Made by a program: the position numbers and the translations under genes. The notes under the pieces are model-generated. The model was not told where the DNA came from. It did not search any database and was given only the letters and a program-made list of their open reading frames with translations. A stretch of DNA of 64,000 nucleotides, taken from NCBI RefSeq assembly GCF_027943255.1, contig NC_072892.1, positions 125,195,792 through 125,259,791 of the forward strand. The letters run 5' to 3'. The DNA is from Anastrepha obliqua (taxonomy: Eukaryota > Arthropoda > Insecta > Diptera > Tephritidae). Each line of letters opens with the position of its first letter. The first letter of the stretch is position 1. Of the stretch, positions 10,652 to 21,536 are shown piece after piece.

Positions 10652-12106
10652 AGGTTAGGTTAGGTTAGGTTGAAGCGGTTGTCTTATGGGACACACTCAG
10701 GCTCACAGCCCATTGTGATGCCGCGTGGGGGAACTTTCCCTATTTCTCCTAAAACCATTGTGCGCTTTTCAAAAATTTTAGAAGATCTCCTATTTCTGTG
10801 GAACAGAGATCTTCCAATTCGTTAAAAAATTGTTTGCCTAGAATAGCAAATCTCCGTCTGGATAGAGCAGGACAATGGCACAGAAGGTGCAAGATTGTCT
10901 CCTCCTCTTCCTCATCGAGACAACTTCTACAGAAGTCGTGTGCTTGCACACCCATCCTTTGGGCGTGCCTACCTATTAGGCAATGTCCCGTTATGACTGA
11001 AATCAGTGTGCTAAGATTGTGTTTGTTTTGGCTTAGCAAAGATTCTGTGCGTTTAGCACTAAGAGTCGGCCACAGTTGATGGGCGATTTTGCAGGTGGCT
11101 TCATTGCGCCATCTTTCGTTTGCTTTCCTTACGATTCCTTCGAGGATAAGTAGCTTACATGTTTGTAAGGGAATGCCTATGTCGTTGTCTATGCACTCAT
11201 CGGTCAACTTGGTGCCGAGTCTCGCTAGTTCATCGGCTCTACAGTTACCCTCAATGTCGCGATGGCCGGGAACCCATATTATCCTTAGGCGAAATGACTC
11301 AGCCATCTCGTTAAGAGATGTGCGGCATTTCATGGCTACCTTGGAGGTTGTCGACTGTTTTGTGAGGGATTTTATCGCCGCCTGGCTGTCAGTGAAAATG
11401 TAGATGTCCTTTCCAGATATCGCATCACACTGTACCAGTGTCGCGGCTTTCGTTATTGCCATCAGTTCGGCCTGAAAGACACTACAGTAGTCGGGGAGCC
11501 GAAAACTGAAGGAGATCCCCAGATGCTCGGAGTATACACCTCCGCCCACCCTTCCCTCGAGCTTTGAGCCATCTGTGTATACATGGATAGACTCGCCCTG
11601 TCTTACATCGTCCCGTTCCCACTCTTCCCTTGAGGGTAGGAGGGTAGTGAACGATGTAATGGCAAGTGTGGGCGGGAGTGCATAGTCCACCAATCCGGGA
11701 ATCTCCGAAGTGCCAGCCAGGATTTTGCCGTGACCGTAGCTCTTATTTGACCACTTGCTTAGAGTGTTCAGCCTTATTGCCGTGCTGCGCGCGATATATT
11801 TTGCCTGCAAATCTACTGGCAGGAAGTTTAATGTCGCATATAATGCTTTCGATGGTGTGGTTGACATCGCGCCAGTTATGAGAACCGATGCTAGTCTTTG
11901 AACCTTGTCGAGTTTTTTGATGTTCACCCCCTTCTCAAGGGCATTCCACCATATTACAATGCCGTAGTAGAGAATAGGCCTAACCACTGCTGTGTACAGC
12001 CAGTGTACCATTCTGGGTTCCAATCCCCATCTCTTCCCAATTAGCCTTCCGCAGGAGTACAACGCCATCATGGATTTGCGTACTCTATCTGCGACTGTGA
12101 GCCCCC
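10652..12106 (-). mobile_element. 5'-truncated I-type non-LTR retrotransposon
   Basis: A 1455-bp insertion on the minus strand flanked by the 16-bp duplication AATTTCGATAAAGGTT. It retains the end of the RT, the RNase H domain, the terminal Cys/His region, a 3'UTR and a 3' tail of (CCTAA)n, visible on the plus strand as AGGTTAGGTTAGGTTAGGTT at 10652-10671. The 5' truncation lies within ORF2. Because the frame is still open, this is a relatively young insertion compared with its decayed host element. Confidence 0.85.
10749..12106 (-). pseudogene. I-type ORF2 C-terminal half (RT end, RNase H)
   Basis: An uninterrupted minus-strand frame of about 450 codons. The open frame continues to 12509, but the upstream 130 residues come from the outer element read out of frame. 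In order: RT thumb-like 'WGLEPRMVHWLYTAVVRPIL', then RNase H with 'YTDGSK', 'FQAELMAI', 'FTDSQAAI' and 'WVPGHRDIEG-CRADELA', supplying the acidic residues and histidine expected of the family, then a 'GRHAQRMG-CRSC-HLLCHCPAL' Cys/His region and the stop near 10749. Loss of the endonuclease and most of the RT makes it unable to move itself. RNase H after RT points to the I/LOA group. Confidence 0.85.
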
Positions 12107-12122
12107 AATTTCGATAAAGGTT
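12107..12122. repeat. Target-site duplication, right copy
   Basis: Identical partner of 10636-10651. Confidence 0.85.
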
Positions 12123-12538
12123 ATAATGAACAAAATTACCGATAAAGAGGAGCCCTGTGGGACTGGGGTGAATAGCAAAATGGGAGATCAGGTATTGGAT
12201 ATAAGTACACGTAATGCTCTGTTCGAGAGAAATGATTTTATAAAATTGTACAATTTGGAACTGATCTTCCAGTTGTCGAGTTGTCTGAGAACAACTTGAA
12301 TTCCAAGTGGAGTGAAAGCAAGGATGTGCAGTTTTTGCGGGAAAGCGCGTTTGAGATAAACTGGTCAAGGTGTAATATGGCATTTGTTGTGCTTTGTCCC
12401 TTTTTGAAGGCAGCCTGGTTAGGGAGGATGAGTGTGTTGAGTAGGCGTCCCAGGTTAGTCTGGTAGGATTATCTTCTCCATTAATTTGCCAAGACAGGGA
12501 ATGACGCAAATTGGACGCTAGATGTTAACCTCGCCTGC

Positions 12539-13125
12539 AAATCATGAAAATCGGTTGTATACCAACAAAACGGTGAAATCTCCTTAGTAAAAGTGCTACA
12601 ATTCGCTCAGCTTTCCTCTGACAGTTTTGGTGTTTGACAACCGATTTTCATGATTTAGATTACATATTTAGAAAGCCAATTGGAGCAAAACCGAGCGAGT
12701 TTTGGTGGAAGGTGATACGTCAAAGCTTCAGGCCAGTCAGAGCAAAATTGAAGGAGTTACAGCAACTTTTCCAGGAAGAATTCACAGGTCAAAGTTTCAG
12801 GTCAATCAGAGCGAAATTGAGGGAGTTACAGCAAATTTTCCGAGAAGATTTCACAGTCTTGGTACTTGACAACCGATTTTCATGATTTTTACATATTTAT
12901 AAAGGTTGACGCTTCTACAATTACGTGCCGAAATTTCAAGCCAATCGGAGCAAAGCTGAGCGAGTTATAGCACTTTTGCTGGAAGGTAATATGCTAAAGT
13001 TTCAGGCCTATCAGAGCAGAAGTGAAGGAGTTACAGCTGTTTTTCGAAAGAGATTTGACAAATTTCTTATTCGACAACTGATTTTGATTATTTTTAATTA
13101 TTTAGAAAGGCTGACGCTTTTGCAA
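12539..13125. repeat. Higher-order tandem repeat
   Basis: ACAACCGATTTTCATGAT recurs at 12637 and 12869, and degenerately near 13074, giving larger units of about 232 and 205 bp. Inside, a 69-bp subunit 'CAAAG-TTCAGG-CA-TCAGAGC-AAATTGA-GGAGTTACAGCA' repeats at 12721 and 12790, with weaker copies near 12677, 12934 and 12991. An inverted copy of the 18-mer sits at 12541-12558, just left of the array. The peptides predicted across it only reflect the DNA repeat. Confidence 0.8.
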
Positions 13126-13144
13126 GTGACAGCATAGTGAACAC

Positions 13145-13455
13145 GGGCGGAACAAACTTAGTGACCTTAGCTTCCATGCAGAGCTCGTCGGTCACGTATA
13201 AATGTGGGTAAAACTAAATTCAAGCAAATCAACACCTCGCAGACAAACAATTTTACTGTATACGGTGAACAAATCGCAAGCATCGACACATTTACCCACC
13301 TAGAGGAAGCCAGATTACAGCAGATGGCGAAACGATGTCTGATATAGTAGCAAGAATTTAAAAGGGTAAAGCTGCTTTCGCTAGTCTAAAAATTATATGG
13401 AACTCTAAAGGATTATGGCGACGTAGCCTTTTTGACGAAGTTTTAGGAGCCGACG
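13145..13455 (+). pseudogene. LINE reverse-transcriptase fragment
   Basis: With frameshifts the plus strand reads 'KTKFKQINTSQTNNFTVYGE', 'IDTFTHL', then '...MSDIVARI-KGKAAFASLK-IWNSKG'. This is the region after the RT catalytic box in RTE-like LINEs, where 'YLGS.IT.DGG...DI..RI..A..AF..L' is usual. It is a short dead fragment; the clade is a guess from recall. Confidence 0.6.
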
Positions 13456-13969
13456 AAAAAACCTAAGACCCAGAATCAAGGCAAAAGCGAATAATCGACA
13501 TTGTTTGCAATCTTTTATTTCGGCACTGCATACTGCTATTGTGCATAGAAGTTATTGAGAACAATTTGCATCTTTTACTTCCCAACAGCTCCTATAGCAA
13601 TCATTATCGGCGACTCGGAACTTGGTAGCGATAATCCCAGTACTCTAGTGCTCCTTAGTGCTCCCGTGATGGGCGGGGAAATCTTATAATTATTTTGCTA
13701 AATCTGAGCTCCAGACGTAACCGAAAGTGCGTCGCTTATTGGTTTCCATTTTAAAGGCTTGTAGCCTTCCTCATAGATTTGCGTGTATGTACTGTGTTGA
13801 ACAAATAACTCATATCTCGCTTCTCTTTGTTATAAATAAAATGGAGCATTTTAGATTTGGCTCCTCTCAAAAGGTGATGGACATCAGTTTTTGGTACGAT
13901 GTCTGCTGCTCTGTGCCAATTCATTTTAAACTGTTGCTCATTTTTTATTTCGTTTCTCAATTATAGCAA

Positions 13970-14800
13970 TTGCCCAATACATATTTTCTAATGCGTCGCA
14001 ATTGTGGACAGTTTGGTGGGTTGTGGTCCTTTTGAACAATATTACTCCTGTGATCTTCATACCACTTCATAGCAAATTGGCTATAATGATACGATGCTAG
14101 CTCAGATCAGAACAGAACTAAGCCTTTATGTTGTTTTAGGAAATGCCAGCAAACGTTTATGCACTCCTTCTTATAAATTTCTTGATTTGCAATGTCCGTG
14201 GGCGTGAACGTTTTGCTTTTCATACCACATCGGCAGACAGCTTGGCAAGTCAAACATTTTTTAGAGCTCTTGTCTAATATTTTTAGCTTAAAGGTACCTG
14301 GGACTCCTCCTCTCTGCGTTGCAGTATAAAACTCAGCATCCTGAATCTACATATTTAAAGTCTGCTTTGACATACGAGTATGTTTCATCGTCTATAACAA
14401 CCCAGCCATATTTATGAATATCGTGACTGTATAATTTTTGAATCACACTTATATGGTTTATCATTTCGATAGGGTCCTAGAATTTTTTACATGATCGTAC
14501 GCCTTCATTTTTGTACACTTCTTGGACGTAACCTTCCGACAAATGGACCTGTTTTGCAGCATCTCGAAGTGAAAGGTTACCTTTTTTCGAAATAATGGCA
14601 CTATTCTTTGGCTTTTATTTCCAACGCAAATCCTTTTTTTCTTCCACTGCTTGACCTTTGTTCCACCAACAATGTTTCTTTAAACTTTTTCAATAAGTTA
14701 CCGTACTTTTCGGCAATTTAAAGTTTTTGCTTTGGTTTGATTTGATTAAGCGACAATTTTCGTGCTTTTTGCGCTTACGGAGGAAGCTCGTTTTTTTCGT
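13970..14800 (-). pseudogene. DD37E-type Tc1/mariner transposase pseudogene
   Basis: Reading the minus strand through frameshifts gives an N-terminal helix-turn-helix part ('SLRDAAKQVHLSEGYVQEVY'), then 'DDETYSYVKADFKYVD' (first aspartate), 'PGTFKLKN', 'CRCGMKSKTF', and 'DLASYHYSQFAMKWYEDH' (second). In the family the last acidic residue follows 37 residues after the second, in 'LRPIE'; here that stretch reads LRRIR, so the glutamate is lost. Stops and shifts throughout. It resembles the ITmD37E group known in mosquitoes; that assignment is from memory. Confidence 0.7.
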
Positions 14801-15010
14801 GTCCATTCTTTGCTTGTTATATTTATTTGTTTGTAGCATATGTTCCCAGTGCAGGCTGTGCCACAATGAGCAAGAGACATATAATGTGTTACTGTGGCGG
14901 CTTTTAATGTACTTTATTTCTTAGGAATACCGTACCTAGAAAAACTGGTAAATGGCATCTCATCAACGGACTTTGCAAGATCCTACGTGGCTCCGTGAAA
15001 ACCTTTCAAA

Positions 15011-15083
15011 GTGACTAGATGACTTTATTCCTCCTCTAAGACTTTTTTATATATCCAAGTACTCTTATGATCTTAAATAAAAA
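15011..15083. repeat. Dispersed repeat, left copy
   Basis: 'GACTAGATGACTTTATTC-TCCTCTAAGACTTT' with 'CTTATGATC-TAAATAAA' downstream. A similar copy in the same orientation lies at 15958-16038 ('AACTAGATGACTTTATTC...GCATGATCCTATTTAAATAA'). The repeat family is not recognised. Confidence 0.65.
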
Positions 15084-15124
15084 AAGTGCGTGTAGCGTAG
15101 TACACATAACAGAAGTGAATCTTT

Positions 15125-15190
15125 CCAGGCAGACAAAGAAAGAGGGAGAGACCCGAGAGAGAAAGAGAGAGAGAGAGAGAGAAAGAATAT
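15125..15190. repeat. (GA)n microsatellite
   Basis: GAGAGAAAGAGAGAGAGAGA and neighbouring imperfect GA/GAAA units. Confidence 0.9.
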
Positions 15191-17060
15191 ATATCTAAAT
15201 AAATTCACAACATTTGCAGAGAATACAAATACACAAAATTTTCAAAAACGGAGAAGGGTCGACCGGTGTAGGTAAACGCCGGACACAAACCGTGACAACA
15301 ACGCGCACTATTCCGAACGTTTATCACCCGCACAAACGCAGCGATTCCAGGACCGCAGCAACGGCACAAATTAGCGCAAGGCAATACCAATAAATCCGAC
15401 GCCGGAATGGATAGCACTTTATAGTACGCACAAGCACTAGCCAGGAAAAGGGAATACGCGCCAAAAAGTAGCCACCAAAAAAACACCAAAAAACAAAAAA
15501 CGCCAAAAAAATAGCCTAAAGTGTTTCTAAGATATATATGGGGTATAGCTCTCTCTCTCTCCTTTTTCTCTACGTTATACATTTTTCCCCTCTCGCGGAA
15601 CAAAAATGCCCAAAACGTTGCATGGCCTTGAAATTTTACTCTCCATTCTCGCTCGTCTATCGACGCCTAAGAAGTTTCACTTCAAAAACAATTTTTTATC
15701 TTTAAAAATGAATCTGAATGGTCGGGGCAAGTGATGGTTTTTGATTTTATGTTAAAAAGAAAATCTGTCTATTAATTATGTTGGACGGCCTGTCCTAAAA
15801 AGTCACCACAAAAGCGCATCCTACAGTACAGAAAAGAAAAAGTCTCACATTCATATCCCTGCTTCTCTCCTTCTCTCTAAACTTCGGTCAGATTTCTTAA
15901 TCCTATCCGGTTCAGTGAAGGGCTGTAACCCAATAGGGGTTTCTTACAATAGATTCTGCACAGTAACTAGATGACTTTATTCTTCCTCTAAGACTTTCCT
16001 AGATGCCCATGTGTTCGCATGATCCTATTTAAATAACCAATTTTTTATCGCAAGTTCCATTCGATGCAGAATGCGATAAAATTATGAGACTTCAAGCCAT
16101 TAGAGTCTGCATCTGTCGGGTAATAGGGAATGCTTTCACTTCGCCAATTCCGTGGAGTTGGTTACAGGTGATGTACATTCGATCGTCATCAATAAGCTCA
16201 TTTTGATGCCACGAGTTTTTGTTTTTGGAAGTTACAATACATAAAGCTTTCGTTTTGGAAATGGTTGATCTAAGTGCATCGCACTTTCATTGCAGGAGCC
16301 CATTCCTCAATTTTGATAATGTGAAACAAATATATTACTTATACATAAATATATATATGTCCTAAATATACACTTCTTTTTACTTTTCGACGTGCGTTAG
16401 CCAGAAGAGTTTGTAATCGTTAAGAGATCTCGCTTTTTCCGGTAGATATTTAAATGGAAATACATACAAATTAGACAATTGGAGGAATTTGATAAATATA
16501 CAATTTAGCAAAACATATCAAAGAAGGCATTCTTGCAGATGCATAGCTTCGTTAGTGCTTTGTCTGAAATCCCGCTACTCCATAAAAAATTACAAATTCA
16601 TGATTTCACCATTCAACTACAGACGACAACATCTGACTTTCTTTCTTCATTTAATGCTACTGATTATGCGAAGTTTTTAATTAAATTTAATTGAAGCTAA
16701 TTGCGCATCAAACGAAAGAATTTTTCTTGACGATCTGCAGTTACTTATACTCCACTGCCAGTATTGCATATTTCTATTGTTCGCCAATAAATAACGTAAA
16801 CTTGAGCCAAGAATTGCGAAGAAAGTAAATGCAACGGAGTAAAAGAGATTGACCTTGGTTAATTGTTATTCCATCGACGCTAATGAACTTTCGGGCTTAA
16901 TAGAGGAGGGAGCATTTAAATTTTTTTCTGCTAGTAACGTTTAATAATAAAAAATAAATATAGTAAAAAATATGGCTGCTAAGAAAGTCGTATGGCGCGC
17001 AATATTAGCTGCTTTCGATTAGTTACCCACTTAACGAATTCCGAACGGTGTTGGTATACC
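15191..17060. other. Mostly unassigned non-coding DNA
   Basis: 15235-15470 is richer in G+C than its surroundings and could be a unique element or an old UTR. A minus-strand open frame across it (15205-15603) is Phe/Cys/Leu-rich because of A-rich plus-strand sequence and has no recognised domain. 15669-15690 carries the GAAGTTTCACTTC-type repeat end also found at 21913 and 23140. 15958-16038 is the right copy of the repeat at 15011. 16040-17060 holds nothing I can identify. Confidence 0.4.
15958..16038. repeat. Dispersed repeat, right copy
   Basis: Same-orientation partner of 15011-15083, about 950 bp away. Confidence 0.65.
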
Positions 17061-17064
17061 ATCT

Positions 17065-17783
17065 TGATCTAAAAGTTCCCGGAATATATTTAGAAAACTC
17101 CAAACACAAGTTCATGCCTCAAAGTACTCCCCAACAACTACGAACGCACTTATGTCGAAACATTTCTGCAACTCTATTTTCGGCTATCAGAGTCGTCTTC
17201 GATTTTTGCATTACTTCCTTTCGGCTGGTACATCTCCTTCCCCGGAGTGGTTTTTCGACTTGATCAAATAGGTAAAAATCACAGGGAGCCATATTGGGTG
17301 ACTTGGATGGTTGTTGGATGGTATTTGTTTCGTTTTTGGTCAAAAATTCTCGGATGATGATGGCGCTGTGCAACAGAGCGTTATCATGGTGCAAAACGCA
17401 AAAGTGGTTTTCCTACGAATCTTTTCTTTTTTGTAGGGAACGTATCATAACGCCAAAATAATAGCTTTTATTAACTCTCTGATGTGCTCGCAAAAATTCG
17501 TGGTTCACAACGCCGTTGTAATCCATAAAAACCATGAGCATCGCTTTATTTTTTGACTGAAAACGAGGTTTTTTTGGTCTCGTCACTTGCTTGTCTGGTG
17601 TCTGGATGGCGCTTGATGATTGTTGGATCGGATTCAGCCTTGGAAATCATGTCTTTGGCGATATCAACGCGATCCCATTTTTGCATGACATTCAGGTAAT
17701 TTGTGACCAACTTTGCAGCAACATGGCGCAAACCTAAATCATTAATTACAATATCCCGAATGTAGAACTTTGATCAAATAATC
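17065..17783 (-). pseudogene. Internally deleted mariner with broken transposase
   Basis: Imperfect inverted ends: left TTGATCTAAAAGTTCCCGGA near 17063, right reversed TTTGATCAAAGTTCTACATT near 17783. The minus strand reads 'AAKLVTNYLNVMQKWDRVDI' (17546-17731), then a frameshifted middle, then 'HHDNALLHSAIIIREFLTK' and 'SPNMAPCDFYLF' (17119-17394). That gives the second aspartate block (HDNA) and third block (APCD) of mariner. The first catalytic 'TGDETW' block is degraded to 'PDTRQASDETK' and part of the N-terminus is missing. Confidence 0.75.
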
Positions 17784-18179
17784 ATTTTCTATAAATATTT
17801 TTTAATAATTTTTTTTTGTAAGAAAATAAAATGCGATCGTTTTGATTTTATAGTATGTTATTACTGACATTATTAACAATTTTTTTTTTACATATTTTTT
17901 TGTAGTAGTGTGGCACCAAAGTAAGCGTCTTTGAAAAAGATAGTTGGCTTGTCAACAGGATTTTGGCTCTTCAGGACATCTGAAGCGAAAAAGTTAAGCT
18001 GATTATTATTCTGTAGGCTTGTCAATCTATCAGGTGCTACAATGCAAAATGGCGGACTTTTGAAAAAAAGGTATTTTGCAAATGGAAACAGGGCTGAACA
18101 TAAACGAAAGTAGCCAATTATTTCTCAGGAAAGTGCAGAAAAGATGGAGCTCCATTTCTGCATGCGCTATTTCAAAAAT
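17784..18179. other. Non-coding, nothing recognised
   Basis: AT-rich sequence without a recognisable feature. Confidence 0.4.
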
Positions 18180-18460
18180 CCTTTGGCCCCAGTCTTGTGG
18201 ATTCCACGCCATTCATTTTCCAAACTCGTAGATGTGTTTACCGGTCACTGGACGATCGGCACACATGCGGAAAAGCTAGGGCTACTATTTCCTTTCAGAG
18301 GAGGAGACTATCGAACACTTTCACTGTAAATGTGCGGGTTTGGCAGCTAGACGATTTAGGTCACTGGGTGCTCCTTTCTTCGACAGCCTGTGACAGTGCG
18401 CCAACCTAAATCCCGTCAATCTTCTCCATTACATCAACAGCTTTGGTTGGCTGTAGATAT
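18180..18460 (+). pseudogene. I-type retrotransposon C-terminal fragment
   Basis: Plus strand, with shifts: 'DVFTGHWTIGTHAEKLGL', then a degraded Cys/His segment, 'CAGLAARRFRSLGAPFF' and '...INSLGWL'-like sequence. This matches the end of ORF2 after RNase H ('TGH..IG.HA..LG...C..C.....CPGL'), as in 41550-41770. No upstream part is attached. Confidence 0.65.
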
Positions 18461-18663
18461 CTGCCTGCAGGGAGTGCCAGTGTGGGACTTCAGCCATTTC
18501 ACTTACCTACAAAGAAAAGAGCAAATATTAAAAAACATTGGTAATAAAAAAATAATAATTTCGTGTCCGTGTCTCTTTGTACGAGTTTGTGTAATTAATC
18601 TTCAGGAATTTAGTTATACGCAACTCGGGAACTAGCAGCACTGCATCATATTTCTATACCTTA

Positions 18664-18921
18664 GTTCTAGCGACGACGTAGACATAGCGCAGCGAATAAA
18701 GATCCAGCGGCTACGTTGGCTGGGTCATGTCGTCCAAATGGATACAAAAGCTCCGGGAAGGCCTCCTCTGATTTGGAAAGATGAAGTGGAGAAGGACTTG
18801 GCTTCACTTGTTGTGCCCAATTGGCGCCGGTTAGCACGAGAAAGAAACGACTGGCGCGCTTTCTTGAACTCGGCCAAAATCGCGTAAGCGGTTATCGCGC
18901 CAATTAAGAAGAAGAAGTTCA
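18664..18921 (+). mobile_element. RTE-like LINE 3' end (copy 2)
   Basis: Plus strand reads 'DDVDIAQRIKIQRLRWLGHV' then 'GRPPLIWKDEVEKDLASLVV' and '...RERNDWRAFLNSAKIA' to a stop. It is followed by AATCGCGTAAGCGGTTATCG, CGCCAATT and a (AAG)n tail. It is the cleanest copy of the 3' end of this family in the window; the 5' part is absent, as expected from 5' truncation. Confidence 0.85.
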
Positions 18922-20990
18922 AGCTGAACTGGGTTTTTTCGAAGGTAACTTTTTAGTGTCATTGTGAATATGAGTGAAATGAGTTTGTGAATCGTTCTGC
19001 GAGAATTCGTTGCCCACCATTCAAAGCCACTGTACGAATATGGCTCTAAGAGCCGTAAACAAAGTCAGCAGTGAATAGAAAAGGTCGGGGTGTTTGAAGT
19101 TTTTGGTGAAATAGGGCATTCTAATATCGCCGCTCGCATTCTATAGCCCTGATATCGCTTGTTGCTACTTTTTATTATTTCCGAAGACCAAGTCTTACCT
19201 TAAAGGAAATCAAAATTACAGGAGGTCAAGGAAGCTGTAACTGCGGTGCTGAACGTGTTAATGTCGGAGCAAAACTGACAGCAACGCGAGAGCAATTGTG
19301 TAGAGGTTTTTATACATAATTTAATTTGCTTGTGTTTTATCCACAAACTCCCGAGGCTTAATTCCCACAGATCATATGTGTACTTGGGAGCCATGGTAAA
19401 AAGAATTTCGATGATATGACCAACATCAAACCGTTAACCGGCTCTCAGCGAATGTGAAGGAATCAGCTGGTTTGCTGACCTCACATGGGATGTGACGGCA
19501 GTTTGTTTACGACACAACTGAGATTGTATTGGTGATACAAGAGACAATCAACACAGTTTGTGCTACTTCATTGCCGTCTGAACAATGGCTGATTGGACGA
19601 GTGTAAGAATACGTGAGAAATGAGCTGGCAGAATTCTGCTGCCGAATCCTAGATGATGTGGAAGCTGAAGTTACTCTCACAATTTACGGATGGCCGAACC
19701 TTGCAATCTATTATGCTTGCTTGGAAGAAACAACCTAAGCAAACTCGCCTTAGTTTCTTATTTTCTAAAGTTCAAATTTTCTTCGAGCGAGCAGATAAGA
19801 GGCGAATAGAAAGCAAATAATGACTTTTTTAGACGTCTAATTCGACTTGCTCGAGGGACCAAACTCAGGATCCATGATAATGATGGATGATCCTTCGCCT
19901 ACAATGGCTGCATCAGTGGAATCTTGAAAGCAAATATTCTCAAATATTTTGTGCACAATTCGGCTGGGAGTATTGCTTCTGGACTGAGTTGCGCACTATC
20001 GACTACAGCCGCCAAAGTCTCGTCGGCACGCACCGAAGGGTATGACAGACACGATTCGTACTTCATTTCGTAACTGCTTCAGTAAACGCACTGCTTGGCT
20101 TCTCCAGCACTCACTTTGGAAGGAAATGCAAAATATTTCCCAATTCAAGCATAAATCACCTGTTTTTATTTCGAGCGAAAAAGAGCTGCCAAATGGTTAA
20201 AAAGAAAACTCGTATTAGGACCACTCTGCAGATATTAATTATAAATGCCATTCAAAGTCTTTTGGCATTAATTTGAATATAATGGGAATCTCTTTGGAAT
20301 ATTTAAATGTCTGTTTCATTAGTAAAAATTCGAACTTCTAATTATTATTATACTTTATTATAATTTTGTGTCATTCAAAAATTCCCTTAAAAGTATTTTT
20401 AATGGAAAAATAAAAATATCACACAGAATTATTCAAACGTTTAAATAGGCCTTTTGCGTGATAATCTATTGATTTTGCTCAAACTATTTTCTTTTATTTT
20501 TCTGAAGCTTCTTGTTTAATTTTGTATTTTTATAATCACTTCGAGTGCTGCAGGGCCGCTCATTTCTATTTCAATATACATAAATATGTATATACATATC
20601 TATGTATGTAAGTATAATATAATAATATTACATACGTGCTATGTATGTGTGTGTGTAAATATTTTTTTGAGTGCTATACAAAATTTATAAATTTATTGCA
20701 ATTGCCCGAGCCATGCCGGCGATACCACATACACTGCATGCCATTAGGGCAGGTCAAGTGACTAAAATATAATCGAAAATAGTTTGTCAATTATAAAACA
20801 ATTTTTTTTTGAATTTCAAATTTAATCGAGAAATAAAGCATCTAATTTTTTTCCATGCCCTTTTTAATAAACCAATATAGAGCAAATAGGTCTTACATCA
20901 CTACTAAATCCCCCCCTGAATCTACAGCGAGAAATGGCAAGAGGGAGATCTGCAGAACGTTACGGCCCATCTCAAACAAATAATATTTAT
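18922..20990. other. Long unassigned stretch
   Basis: No gene could be supported. 19190-19400 reads on the plus strand, with shifts, 'TLKEIKIT...NLLVFYPQTPEA', which might be a decayed retroelement, but I cannot place it. 20570-20660 holds TATG/CATA microsatellite sequence. Confidence 0.35.
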
Positions 20991-20991
20991 A

Positions 20992-21536
20992 CCCTCTGAT
21001 CAAAAAATACCGTGAAGGTGATGTTGATTGTTTCCTTCGATTGCTAAAGCACAGTGCACCATGAGTACCTTGCATCGGGCCAGACAGTCAATAAGGAATA
21101 TTATTTATCCATTTTGAAGCGTTTGAGAGATGCTGTACGTCGCAAATGTGGGCAAACAATTCTTGAATTTTGCATAATGATAACGCGCCATCGCACCGAT
21201 CCCAAATTGTGCTGGATTATTTGACCAAACACCAAGTAAATACCATCGTGCAAGAACCGTATTCACCTGATATGATTCCGTGTGACTTCTTTTTGTTTCT
21301 CAAGTTGAAACTACCACTTTGTGGAAGGAGATTTTAGTCGGCAGAGGAGATCAAAGAGAATGCTGAAGACCATCTCTTCGTCGGCCTATCAGGGGTGCAT
21401 GGAGAACTGGGTTAAATGTTTGCACATGCGTGTTGCTTCAGACGCGTCATATTTTGAAGGAAATAAAATAAATTTGCTTGAAACTTATTTCTGTTTAGTT
21501 TTATTTAAACTTTCTCGGTAGTTTCTGATCGTAGAG
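20992..21536 (+). mobile_element. Internally deleted mariner, copy 2
   Basis: TA-flanked. Left end CCCTCTGATCAAAAAATACC; right end reversed CTCTACGATCAGAAACTACC. It keeps more N-terminal-side sequence than 8549-8917 but is frameshifted: 'LKRLRDAVRRKCGQ', a 'HHRTDPKLCW'-like second-aspartate region, 'YLTKHQVNTI', 'FFLFLKLKLPLCG' (third-aspartate region around 'PCDFF') and 'SAYQGCMENWVKCLHM'. Same family as 8549-8917, roughly 85% alike where they overlap. Confidence 0.85.

Larger units (their letters stand above)
9720..12520 (-). pseudogene. Non-LTR retrotransposon pol pseudogene (outer, interrupted)
   Basis: Minus strand, in two parts split by the insertion at 10652-12106. From 12520 to 12123 it reads, with frameshifts, into a reverse-transcriptase box 'TPVPQGSSLSVILFII' (about 12130-12175). 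From 10635 downward it continues with 'CPSKTKILHVCKKRACPPSL', then 'PYHVAVSRSIPTFPTSPI' (about 10160-10215) and an RNase H-like remnant 'FTDAVLKEN' (about 9810-9840). This order fits a Jockey/I-type ORF2. Many stops and shifts make it non-functional. The outer limits, especially toward 9520, are uncertain. Confidence 0.7.

Noticed and set aside
10749..12509. A single 586-residue retrotransposon protein
   Set aside because: About the first 130 residues lie across the target duplication in a different, older element; only the part up to about 12106 is one protein.
12634..13137. Two frames with repeated peptides resembling a repeat protein
   Set aside because: The peptide repeat only mirrors the tandem DNA repeat, and the frame is lost between units.
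15205..15603. 132-codon minus-strand frame with membrane-like hydrophobicity
   Set aside because: The Phe/Cys/Leu content reflects A-rich plus-strand sequence; no start context, domain or repeat copy supports it.
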